Position numbers and translations under genes: made by a program
The notes under the pieces: generated by a model
What the model saw: the letters and a program-made list of their open reading frames with translations, nothing else
Database searches by the model: none
What the model was told of the DNA's origin: nothing
Assembly (NCBI RefSeq): GCF_047663525.1
Contig: NC_092597.1
Span: 22,026,001-22,090,000, forward strand
Direction of reading: 5' to 3'
DNA length: 64,000 nt
Source: Anas platyrhynchos
Lineage: Eukaryota; Chordata; Aves; Anseriformes; Anatidae
Shown here: piece by piece, positions 38,221 through 47,083 of the stretch
How the letters are laid out: each line of letters begins with the position of its first letter
Position numbering within the stretch: the first letter of the stretch is position 1

Positions 38221-41100
38221 GCAAACACTCTTTAGCCATCTTCTTAGGGAGGGGGAAAAGACACACACAAAAAACCCAATCCAACCCAAACACCTGAACT
38301 GGGTATCAGCACAGCCCAAGGATGAAGCCTGACTGCATACAGAGCCACAGCTGAGCAGCCCCAGTCCTTGAGTTCGGAATCAAAACAACACAGGGCTGCA
38401 TAAACCACAGTGACAGACAGCTGTTAGCTCTGTCCTTACACACCTACAAAGTCCCTGCCAGGAGAGCAGTTCCTTGCAGAAATGGGTGATCGTTTTCCTT
38501 CACACGATCTTGAACAACACACAGGTAATTCTGGGATGCCTGGGAACAGCTCTGCTAACAGCCTTCCTGTTTGTCACTCCCACAAGTCCATCTTCTGCTG
38601 TTATTAAATATTTCCAGTGTAAGAAACATTTCTGTTTGTTAACATCTACGTATGTGATGCATTATCGCTCTTAGAAGCTTTTCTTCATTTTACAGTGTTT
38701 TTGAAAGGCCCAAGTAAAGCCAAATAAATTTTGAGTGACGTGGCTTTTGCTCAGTTCTAATTCCAGTGCTCAGTACTTCTTGGTGAAGATTTATCAGAAT
38801 GATGCATAGACCAAACCTCATCAAAAATTTAAAGAAAACAAAACCCTGTGTTTCTTCAGCATTTACCTCATCTGAAAGGCAACGAGAAATACTTACCTAC
38901 ATTTCTCAATCAACTGACATTTACAGAATGTTTTTGTACCTCTGTACATTGGTTGACTCGGGACTTTTCAATACCCATGACAGATTTACTGTTCAGCAGC
39001 TGAGTACCATTATGTGTAGCACATTAACACCATTTTATCAGCTCTAAGTTTATCTTGTTTCTTCCAGATAAAGAGATTTCCAGAACATCTGCATCAGTAG
39101 AGTAAGAGAGCTCTTGCATAACTGCTGTAAATGGAAAAAAAAATATATCTCCTGAAGGCTTTTTAATATGCTCTTTCATAATTTAAACTTCTTGGGAATT
39201 CATACCAAAACAGGAACAATGGATTTATTAGAGGGTTCACTTTCACCTAATGCCTTCTGCATGCTTCACTCTTCAGCTGTAAAGCAACAAGCAGCCACGT
39301 TTCCATACTTGTTTGTGGTCAAGGGAGATCTTTCTATTTGAAGTCAGAGGAAAAACCCTTCCATCTGTTTGCGTAGTTTGTGAGCCAAAAGGAAAAGTTT
39401 TACAAACTGAGGTTCTTGCTCCCACTCTGTTCAATAGCTTAGAAGCGTATGATCAAGAAAAATTTAAGGACTTTAGGGTTGGAAAAAAAAAATAAGGGAG
39501 AGAGAAAGTTGAAGTTGCAAGAAATATGTAAATCACTTTGTTCTCCCTGGATATGTCTCAACATCTTAAGAGTTGGGCAAAAATCCATATCCCAGCCCCG
39601 GCCAGAAGCAAGTTTTGGGACACAGAGAAAGATTAGCATATACTCAGCTCAGACCTGCTTATTTATTCCTTTAAATGCTTTTACTGAGCTAAATCAACCC
39701 ATCTTCACCACTTCATCAAGACAAGGAATTCTGTACCTTTAAGACAACAATCTCCCACGGCTCTTTTTCCGAAGACACCACCTCAGACTTGCCTATTTCC
39801 CCAAACAGAAGGGGAAAACGTTTCTCACAGGCACGAGCAAGATAACTTAGCCCTCCCCCGGATGAAGATCTTGAAAAATATTTCCCCACCTCTGTTTTTT
39901 TCTGCCTTATTAAAGAAGAAAACCTGACGTGACATTCTGCGCTCTGTGTCACAATGGAAATTGAAGGTTATGTATCAAAACGCACAGAAGCCAGGAAATG
40001 AAAACTAGTTTCCATAGGAACCTTAATGGCCTTCTCACTTCATCTTCCACATGCATTTTAGTACACACTTCATAGGTCTGAAGGAAAAGGTAATCCACTT
40101 TTCCATTTCATTTCTTGGCTACTTTAAAACTCCCAAGTAACGTGCCCCTGCTACATTTACAGTCATAGGAAATCAGAGAGGATCAGGTGACACCTAGAAG
40201 GCGCAGTCTCTGCATGAGCAGTGCATTCGGAGCTGGCAGTCACACGTACAGATGGACACAAATAATTCAAACACAAGTGGAGACAAAAAAACAGTATGCA
40301 TTTGCTAGTCATAGGCTCTTTTCAGCCTCCCTGCAGCCCACCCCCCCAAAAAAAAAAGAGAGAAAAAAAAAAGCTGCACCCTTTTGCGCTGCATGAGCTG
40401 ACAGCAAGGTAAGAACACACCCCAGCATCTCACCAGGCTACGGAGGGCAGCGGGACAGCCACGCAACGTAGCAAGGCTCTCATTTCACACCCTGAGACGC
40501 CTTTAGAACAGCAAGTTGAATGCATTAAGTTCTCAGCGAACCTGAGGTGTAGCCCTGATGCTGTGTGGCTAAACCTACAGGCAGTCCTGCTGCCCAGAAA
40601 CAAGGCACCGCACAGGTCTCAGCACAGCTCGTGGCTTCTCTTTTCCTTTTGAACATCTTGCAGCTCAAGCTGAACACGCCCATGTAAACACTCCTCCACA
40701 AACCCTATTTGTCAGTAGCAACTTGAAAAGAAACCCTCTGCTGTGCCAAGAGCAAAAGACTTTGTTATACATATTTCCTTGATTTAGATTCAGCTATAGC
40801 TGGAGAATTTAACAACTACTCATCCAACCTACCCCACCTCACAGTCACTTACTAGGGGTGGGGAATGGGGAGTTTCATTCTTTAAACTTGAGGAAAGTTT
40901 GATTTGGTCTTCACCTGAAGAAGATTCTTCTAGGAATCATGATTTGGAAGAGCACACCCAAATAAAAATAATAATAATAAAAAAAAAACTTAAAGGAACC
41001 GCTTAAAATGACAAACCAAACCAAAACTATTGTTTATGGTGCTAGCCAAATGAAAATCACTTCACTTGATCTCTCGAATGTTTTGCTTTACACATACACA

Positions 41101-41120
41101 CAAAACGCTCTAGCGTTTTG
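41101..41120. repeat. Perfect 9-bp inverted repeat at the SELENOS cleavage region
   Basis: CAAAACGCT and AGCGTTTTG are separated by only CT. The hairpin lies at or just past the predicted poly(A) cleavage point and could mark the transcript end or be chance. Confidence 0.8.
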
Positions 41121-41131
41121 CTTTGTACACA

Positions 41132-41137
41132 TTTATT
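41132..41137 (-). terminator. Poly(A) signal AATAAA of SELENOS
   Basis: AATAAA on the minus strand is followed within about 30 nt by a GT-rich stretch (TTTTGTGTGTATGTGT), so cleavage is expected near 41,115. This gives a 3' UTR of about 830 nt that includes the SECIS candidate. Confidence 0.75.
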
Positions 41138-41294
41138 GCACTACAACATATGCCTTCTATAGAAAAGATGCCGTAGAAAAGCACAAGACTGTAAATACCA
41201 GATTTAGGATTTGTTGGCAATTGTATTTAATATTAACGGTATCTTGTTTTTACAAAGCAGTTGAAATTGGAAAAAAAAAAAAAAGAATAGCAAG

Positions 41295-41385
41295 AAACCC
41301 CCATCTGCTGTCTAGCATCAGTAATCCTCACTGGTTTGTTCACCATTTCTAAGGAAAACATCATTCAAGGTAGCTTGTCACAGAG
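41295..41385 (-). promoter_or_regulatory. Candidate SECIS element (form 2) in the SELENOS 3' UTR
   Basis: Read on the minus strand, ATGA at 41,364-41,361 is followed after 12 bases by AAA (41,348-41,346). A mini-stem TGGT/ACCA follows, and the 3' arm returns to TGAT at 41,320-41,317. Helix II pairs GTTTTCCTT with GAGGATTAC, with two central T-T mismatches and G-T closure. ATGA-N12-AA with a GA quartet partner is the SECIS core rule, and the extra mini-stem above the A-run is the form 2 layout. It lies about 600 nt past the Sec codon, within the usual range. Helix I pairing (GTCT with AGAC) is less certain. Confidence 0.65.
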
Positions 41386-41944
41386 ACTCTTCTAAAGTAA
41401 CTGGCCTTCAGTGCAAATCCAGGGCGTTTGTCAGGTCATCTGGGTTTTCTCAAAGTCCCTCCTCCAAATATTGAAGGCATCTGCCAATGACAATATTCTT
41501 CCCTTCTAAAGACCTTCCAGCCAAACACAGTAAATCCCATTACAGGTCTGAGGATGGCAAATATCCTCTTTTTACACAGGTAAACTGAGGCCTAGATCCT
41601 TCATTCACCAGCTCAAGGCCAGTCTTTTGAAAGGCCAGCCACAGAATCCTGCTCTCAATCACAAGTGACACATCTGGGCTGGAGACTAGGCTTCCTCACT
41701 ACAGAGGGAAGAAAATGAACTGATTGTACTAACTTTGTTTCTTTCTTCCTCCTCTCTAAGAGAACCGGGTATTTTTCTTGTGTAGTATCGCCTGCTGTTA
41801 GTATATGCAAATGATGTAAAATCTGTTTTTAAATGAACACCTGCACTAAACCACACCCCAAAGGAGTCACTGTGACACGCCAACTGTAGGCAGTCAGACA
41901 GTGGGTAGGAGTAAGCCTGCTAGTGATGTGAGACACTAGGGAGG

Positions 41945-42030
41945 TTAGCCTCATCCACCTGCTGACGGGCCCCTGCGGCCTGGTCTCCAGGAACACGTTC
42001 CGCCTCCTTCTCCAGACAGGGGGTTATAGC
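41945..42030 (-). CDS. SELENOS: SELENOS coding exon 6 with selenocysteine codon and stop
   Basis: After the TTCTAG acceptor the exon reads [20 protein letters not shown], then GPSAGG, then UGA (41,953-41,951), GGC and TAA (41,947-41,945). The residues on both sides of UGA match human SELENOS, which ends GG-Sec-G. The UGA is therefore selenocysteine 191 and not a stop. Confidence 0.97.
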
Positions 42031-45000
42031 CTAGAAGAACACACGAGAAATCCACCGTGTTAATACTCATCAACACACAAGTCCAAAATAAATTTCACAA
42101 GTATTTGCACCTTATTTTTACTTACTGCACAGGCAGCGACTTAAGGAAAATGAAAGCAGAGAAAATATCCAGACCTGAGATGGTTTATTTTATAGGGCTA
42201 ACAGTAAAAGCCATTGCAAAACATTTCTGTTTTAATTTGACCAATTTGGATTAAATTAAATTGATTTCAATTGCCATATAATTTCGCTAAATCTGCATTA
42301 AAGCCTTAATGCTGCTCTGCAGTTGCTGTAGAGCAGTAAGAGTTTATCTGTTCTCCCAGAGCCCGACTAGTTAAGGACTTACAATAATCTTTAATTCCAG
42401 TCCTGTACCGAATATTTTGAAGGTCAAAAAGCAGATTCTACTACTACAAGATAATATTTAAATGAATTTGAGAAGCCAAGTGCACACAGTGAGGCAACTT
42501 CAGTTGAACCTCCCAATGCCATGCTACAGGCAACTTCATTTTATGAGCATGCACTTGGAAAGGTACAGCTTGGCAAACATATTTGATTTGTTCTGTACAA
42601 GGCAAAGAAAAGGAAAACCAAAAGCCTTGCTAACCAAGCAGGTTTCAAAGCAACCTGTTCCACTGAAACTTCAAGCACCACCTCCATCTTTGAAGTTTGT
42701 TTTTGTTGTACAAGCTAAGTTCTGCTTTCTAGCTTAATTCAGCAGCTGAACAGCGCAGATGGTTCTTTCACTTCATCCTTAGCTAACTCATGAGAAGATC
42801 AGAGACCTCTAATTCCATAATCCGTTAAACTTAAGCAAAGATTTTGCTTAGGTTGAAAATAGGACAGGTAGCAGCTGGAAGGATGCCTCAACCTAGTTGC
42901 CCTGATCATGTTTCTCAGCACATGAAAGAACCATGTGCTAAGAATTAGCACACATTTCTCATTCCTGGTAGCAGTAAATATTCTGTGCGACAGCTACAAA
43001 GATATCTGACAGCATCAGACATTTATATCAATATTAACTCATATCAAACACCCTAAAATGAATCAATCCGTAATACTCAAAGCAGAAATTTCAGCACTGA
43101 ACAGTTACTGAGGTATAGCACATATAAATGAAGGATCTTCAGGTCTGATACATTTAAATGAAGTGACTTGTTCACTGCTGCACCCTAAGTATGTTTCCCT
43201 TTTAGTCTGATATGGTTGAGGTTGTCTAGGATGATCCCTTCTGCTATGGAAAATTGTAATTAGAATATTATATCCAAATTAGCACTCGCTAATGGCAAAG
43301 GCTGTTTGGCCAAGAGGAGAGGAAGGAGAGGAGCTGCCTGGCTGATCTAGAGCAGTGACCCTTACGGGGAGGATTTCTGGCTACAGAAAACAGTCAATCC
43401 ATCGAAACAGATTTCAGTGGTTGACAGTGAGTTTAATGAAACCACCCTACGGTGGTTTGTCAGAGTTGGTAACAGTTTTATACCTCTGCAGGATTAGCAT
43501 ATTCAATAGGTTGTTACTGTAATACCCAATTAACAAGGTCACATCTACCTTAATGAGGTGTTTTGTGTCCCTGAGTCTACATAACAGAACGTAAAATATT
43601 TTCTTCCTGCATTGAGTTAGTAGTACAGGTGACTGGAAGACAGGTCAGATATTAAGTTATTGGACTTCTCCAACAACAGGGGAGGGTTCCCAGAAATATT
43701 GCAAGAACCTGTATTTTTGAGTACAACAATCTCCCTAAGTTATGGCAAAAGCATTTACAAGAAAACTGAAATATTGCCTCCCTGGGGAAAAGCATGACAG
43801 AAACTGCCCGCTACGTTTTGTACAAAGTGTAAGCAGACCACAATGGGTAAAGCAGAGAACTTGTTCATAAGGTACATTTTGTTTTCTCCCTGCACAAGAG
43901 GAAAATTAGAGGTAATTACACAATGACTTTGTGCACAGGTAGGTAAATGCTCCATTTCAAACTCAAAACATCTTAAGGATTTCATACTCACCACCTCCTC
44001 GCAAAGGCTTTTTGTTTGGTTTAGATTTCGGGACTGCTGCTGAGGTGGAGGCACCAGATTCTACTTCTTGCTGTTCACAAAAGTAAACGTTACTCAGAAT
44101 TTAGTCAATGTGAGCTTTGACTAAACTAATCACACATACATAACCGTAACCTGGTTAACAACTCAGCCGTTACCTGACTCAGTTTCAGGTTTCCTTTGTA
44201 ACTTTTTCCTTCTTGCATGCTTTCCCACATTGCTATCTTCTGCCTTCGCTTCTCTTCTTCAAGCTAGGAGACAAATTGAGGATATGTAAGATGATTTTAC
44301 AACTAACAGAATTGCCCATGCTACAGGAACAGCTACAACAGACCCATCAAAACCCAGAGGATCTATCTTTACTTGATGCAGTACCTCAGCTCTGCGAGTA
44401 CTCAAATCTTCCCAACAACAGGACTGCAACCCCCTCTTCCCCAGTACACACAAGACTAAATCTGCAACTTCTTTTGACCCCTTCATGCTTAAAAATATTT
44501 TGGAAGTAAAACAGAACTAAGTGGAAAGCTTAAATCATCAGTCTGTAAGTGCTGAGTAAAGAATGGTGCATCTGATGGCCATTTGAAGCACAGCGGGGGG
44601 TTCTATGGAAGAAAACCTGTTTTTTAAATGAACGAGCCAGCTACGTATTTACATCCCAATGTATTATCAAAGGTTCTCCCTTCTCTCTTCTGAAGTAATG
44701 AATGCAAAAAAAATAAATAAATTCATATTTAAGTTACCTGTCTTTGTTTTTCTTTGTATCTTTCTGCTTGTGCATTCAGCTCCTCTTGCATCCTGAGGCG
44801 AGCTGCTGCCAAAGCTTCCTGTCTCCTTACCACCAGGTCGGGCTCTAGGAAATTGCAGAATAGTTTGCAAAGCAGTTCGAAATAAATTCTAAATGGTATC
44901 CTCAAGGAATGGTAATAAGGAAAGGTTCCCATCCCTCGCTGCAGCAGTTTTGCAGAACATCACAGCTCAAGTCCAGTTTGCAGCTTATCTTTTACAGTAA

Positions 45001-46507
45001 TTCATACACTGATTTAAATCTCATAATATTTGAATATTTTTAGAGCAATTACTTCAATGGACTTTTAATGAATACAGACACCCACGTAACAAACCCATCA
45101 AAATTAAAATTCCAGCTTCTAGAATATTTGCTTCTATTTCTGAAGGATTTGTTTGACACCAGTAACTTCAGAAATACCACCCATGCTTCGCAGGGATTCC
45201 ATTTTTACCCGGAGAGCTTGTTTTGTGCAGAAGCACACGGCAATCAGCCCACGTTCCCTCCTGCTCCTTCTGGCAATGGGTCCTGCTGGCTGGATTACGG
45301 CAGCGGGGCACGGGCAGATTTGATCTGTTCCGTCAGTGGAGAAATTACTCACAAATCTCAAACATTTCAATGTAAGGACAAGTGAGTGACACTTTCTGAG
45401 GTCACACCAACTGCCGTGCCAGCCAGAGGGCTCAGTGCCAGGCACTTTTCTTTCAGCAGACGTGTAAGTACAGCTTGTGCTTTACAGCAGCAGGTCTTGG
45501 AGTGGGGCAGGATCATGTGTACTGTGTAAGGACTGCGTAAGGTTTTCCACCTCTGCCACGCTGCAGAAGGCAACGCACACAGGAGGCAGCTACACCCCAA
45601 ATGTACATAATCCTGATGGAGTCAGGGCTCCTTCCCTCCTTATCATGTCACTTCCTAACAACCCCACCACAACACAGACTTTCGATAACATTTCTCTTGT
45701 TCTAACCTTTCCCCACCAGTCTCTTCAGCAAGATCTACAAGCTTCCATGGGCCTAAACAGGGCCTTCATAGTTAAACCCCCCCAAAGCAATATCTCTTTT
45801 TGCTGTCATTAAGCAAGATCCTGCCTGTGTGGAAACCAACAGCTGCCAGCCATCCAGTGGCGACTGAGGAGCGCCAGGAGGCACCTAGAGGCTGACACCC
45901 ACATCCCAGCACCACCACACAGCCCCGAGGAGGACAGGAGGCTTTACTGACCGATATCTGCTGCATCAACCGCTCCCGCCCGGCCGCCCTGCCTGGCGGC
46001 CAGGCTTTGGGATATCTTCTGGACGATGACATAGATGACCACGCAGCCCAGAAGGATGTACCAGCCGTAGTTGGACAGCAGCGAGCCCACTGCGATGGGG
46101 ACGAGGCGTAGGTTAGGGCGGGCTGCCTGCCACCGCCAGCCTCACACCCCTCCCACCCCAAAACGCCCCTCAGCTCCCCTCACAGCCCTCACCCTGAGCC
46201 TGGCTCCCCTGTAACCCACCCCCAGCACCAAATCTCACCTTCAGCTCCCCTCACAGCCCCCCCCCAGTCCCGTTTCTCCCCTCAGCCCCCTCACAGCCCC
46301 CCCTCAGCCCCGGTTCCCCTCAGACGCCCAGGCCCCGGCCCCCCTCAGGCCTCAGGCGCAGGCCCCAGCCCCCCTCACAGCCCCTCCTGGGCTCCGGTCC
46401 CCCCCCAGCTCCCCTCCCCGGTGCCCACCCGCGTGCCGCAGCAGCTCGGCACCGCCCGGGCCCCGCTCCAGCTCCGCTTCGCCGCCCCCGGGGCCCCCCA
46501 GATCCAT
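41945..46507 (-). CDS. SELENOS: Selenoprotein S (VCP-interacting membrane protein), complete, six coding exons with UGA-encoded selenocysteine
   Basis: SELENOS is a single-pass ER membrane protein that links the p97/VCP ATPase to Derlins for retrotranslocation of misfolded proteins; its Sec residue has reductase activity. Coding exons are 46,507-46,429, 46,089-45,952, 44,844-44,738, 44,263-44,174, 44,070-43,992 and 42,030-41,945. They total 579 bases, or 192 residues (human 189). Seen in order: an acidic, Gly-rich N-terminus; a membrane helix at 34-50 ([17 protein letters not shown]); a VCP-binding helix with [12 protein letters not shown]; a charged coiled coil to about 130; a Gly/Arg-rich tail [13 protein letters not shown]; and [14 protein letters not shown] followed by UGA, GGC, TAA. 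Cys174-type and Sec191 form the expected redox pair near the C-terminus. The start is the only upstream in-frame ATG: the frame stays open to about 46,585 but has no other ATG. All splice sites are GT-AG. A gene caller that reads UGA as stop would lose the last two residues. Confidence 0.96.
41951..41953 (-). other. SELENOS: UGA selenocysteine codon of SELENOS (Sec191)
   Basis: This in-frame TGA is followed by one glycine codon and a TAA stop, exactly as in mammalian SELENOS. Decoding needs the SECIS element in the 3' UTR, for which a candidate is listed at 41,295-41,385. Confidence 0.95.
42031..43991 (-). other. SELENOS intron 5
   Basis: Intron of 2.0 kb and AT-rich compared with the promoter. 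I see no exon, RNA gene or clear transposon in it. Confidence 0.8.
43992..44070 (-). CDS. SELENOS: SELENOS coding exon 5
   Basis: The exon encodes residues 139-164 plus one base, a Ser/Thr/Ala-rich linker ending in the conserved KKPLRGGG. The acceptor is GTGAACAG and the donor GTGAGT. The human counterpart ends RKPLRGGG. Confidence 0.95.
44174..44263 (-). CDS. SELENOS: SELENOS coding exon 4 (coiled coil)
   Basis: The 90-base exon encodes residues 109-138, [20 protein letters not shown] followed by [10 protein letters not shown], between TAG acceptor and GTAACG donor. It is almost identical to the human coiled-coil end. Confidence 0.97.
44738..44844 (-). CDS. SELENOS: SELENOS coding exon 3 (VCP-interacting motif)
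   Basis: The acceptor is TTTCCTAG and the donor GTAACT. The exon encodes E73 to Q108: [20 protein letters not shown], then [16 protein letters not shown]. The Arg-X5-Ala-Ala-X2-Arg spacing is the known VCP-binding (VIM) consensus. Confidence 0.97.
44845..45951 (-). other. SELENOS intron 2
   Basis: Intron of 1.1 kb with no recognisable feature beyond ordinary splice signals. Confidence 0.85.
45952..46089 (-). CDS. SELENOS: SELENOS coding exon 2 (membrane helix)
   Basis: The acceptor is ATCGCAG and the donor GTCAGT at 45,951. The exon encodes residues 27-72, starting [12 protein letters not shown]. It carries the ER membrane segment, then a basic and Ala/Gly-rich linker ([17 protein letters not shown]). 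Human SELENOS has VGSLLATYGWYIV at the same place. Confidence 0.95.
46090..46428 (-). other. SELENOS intron 1, C-rich degenerate repeats
   Basis: The 339-base intron is built largely of degenerate CCCCTCACAGCCCC-type units on the plus strand. I see nothing else in it. Confidence 0.8.
46429..46507 (-). CDS. SELENOS: SELENOS coding exon 1
   Basis: The start codon is at 46,505-46,507. The exon encodes residues 1-26 ([10 protein letters not shown] to LLRHA) plus one base, with a GTGGGC donor from 46,428. The N-terminus is poorly conserved with human. The call rests on the frame match to exon 2 (V27) and the CpG-rich start region. Confidence 0.88.
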
Positions 46508-46519
46508 CCCCGGCCTCCG

Positions 46520-46910
46520 CCGCCTCCCCCTCTTCCTCCTCCTTCTCCTCCTCTTCCTCCTTCCGGCCAGGCACCGCCCCGCCAATCACCGCCCGCCCCG
46601 TGCCGTGCCCCGCCCACTGGGAGGCAGCAGGGAGCCAATGATGGTAAAGGAACCCCGCCTCGCGGACCAATAGCTGGGCGCCAGAGTGGAAAGGGGGCGG
46701 GATCAGCACGGCGAGAGCCAATCAGGAAAGGCGAATGGACCAACGGGGGCGCAAGGGCAGGGAACGGTCCCACCTCCCTTTCGGCCCGCGCGGGATTTCC
46801 ATATAAGGTCTGGCCACGCCCCCACCCTCGGAGGACCGCCCATTCCCACCATGACCACGCCCCCAGCCCCAAGCCACGCCCCCTTGTCCACAGACCACGC
46901 CCCCAGCAGC
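46520..46910 (-). promoter_or_regulatory. SELENOS promoter region: four CCAAT boxes, GC/KLF boxes, CArG box
   Basis: The gap between the SNRPA1 poly(A) signal and the SELENOS start is GC-rich. CCAAT (plus strand) occurs at 46,582, 46,635, 46,667 and 46,718, and a GGGGGCGGG box at about 46,693. CCACGCCC-type boxes (KLF/Sp type on the minus strand) occur at 46,814, 46,855, 46,874 and 46,895. A perfect CArG box lies at 46,799-46,808. Two CCAAT boxes have ERSE-like layouts: CCAAT-N9-CCCCG (46,582-46,600) and CCAAT-N9-CCAGA (46,667-46,685), against the consensus CCAAT-N9-CCACG. Human SELENOS is known to be induced by ER stress through an ERSE. The assignment of each site is inference. Confidence 0.7.
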
Positions 46911-46942
46911 AGCTGAGCACCGCCGGGCCCCGGCCCCGCTCC

Positions 46943-46948
46943 TTTATT
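46943..46948 (-). terminator. Poly(A) signal AATAAA of SNRPA1
   Basis: AATAAA on the minus strand lies 77 bases past the stop codon and is followed by GT-rich sequence (GTGGTCTGTGGAC). The SNRPA1 3' UTR is thus only about 100 nt. Confidence 0.85.
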
Positions 46949-47024
46949 GAGGGCTGAGCGCGGCGCGGCCCCAAAAGACCCCCCCCAACAGCCCCACAGG
47001 CTGCAGCCGCCCCCCCACACCCCG

Positions 47025-47083
47025 CTAGGATCCGTTGGGAACGGTGTCTTCTTCCATCTCCTCCTCCGCGTCCTCGGCCGGAC
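47025..47083 (-). CDS. SNRPA1: SNRPA1 coding exon 9 and stop
   Basis: The exon completes G237 and encodes 238-255, PAEDAEEEMEEDTVPNGS, then TAG at 47,027-47,025. The acceptor is TCCCCCCAG. The acidic end matches human EEEMEEDTVTNGS. Confidence 0.96.

Larger units (their letters stand above)
33250..41100. other. Intergenic region between CHSY1 and SELENOS
   Basis: About 8 kb upstream of CHSY1 and downstream of the SELENOS poly(A) site. I find no exon with recognisable homology on either strand. It contains a purine-rich stretch (34,190-34,445), an A18 run (35,315-35,333), a CR1 tail near 37,160-37,225 and a perfect 20-bp palindrome at 38,201-38,220. From about 38,000 rightwards the DNA becomes AT-richer than the CHSY1 side. 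Confidence 0.7.

Noticed and set aside
41400-41460. Alternative SECIS starting at ATGA (41,439-41,436)
   Set aside because: The AA lies only 6 bases after ATGA and there is no good pairing for helix II, so it fails the SECIS core spacing.
41560-41610. Alternative SECIS from GTGAATGAAGG
   Set aside because: It lacks AA or CC at about 12 bases past ATGA, and the 3' arm does not pair.
43190-43250. Possible CR1 tail (gttgaggttgtctaggatga)
   Set aside because: The similarity is short and the terminal repeat is absent. It is not enough to call.
46508-46585. N-terminal extension of SELENOS with an Arg-rich start
   Set aside because: The frame is open but its first codon is TTG. There is no ATG above 46,507, and the extension overlaps promoter CCAAT sequence.
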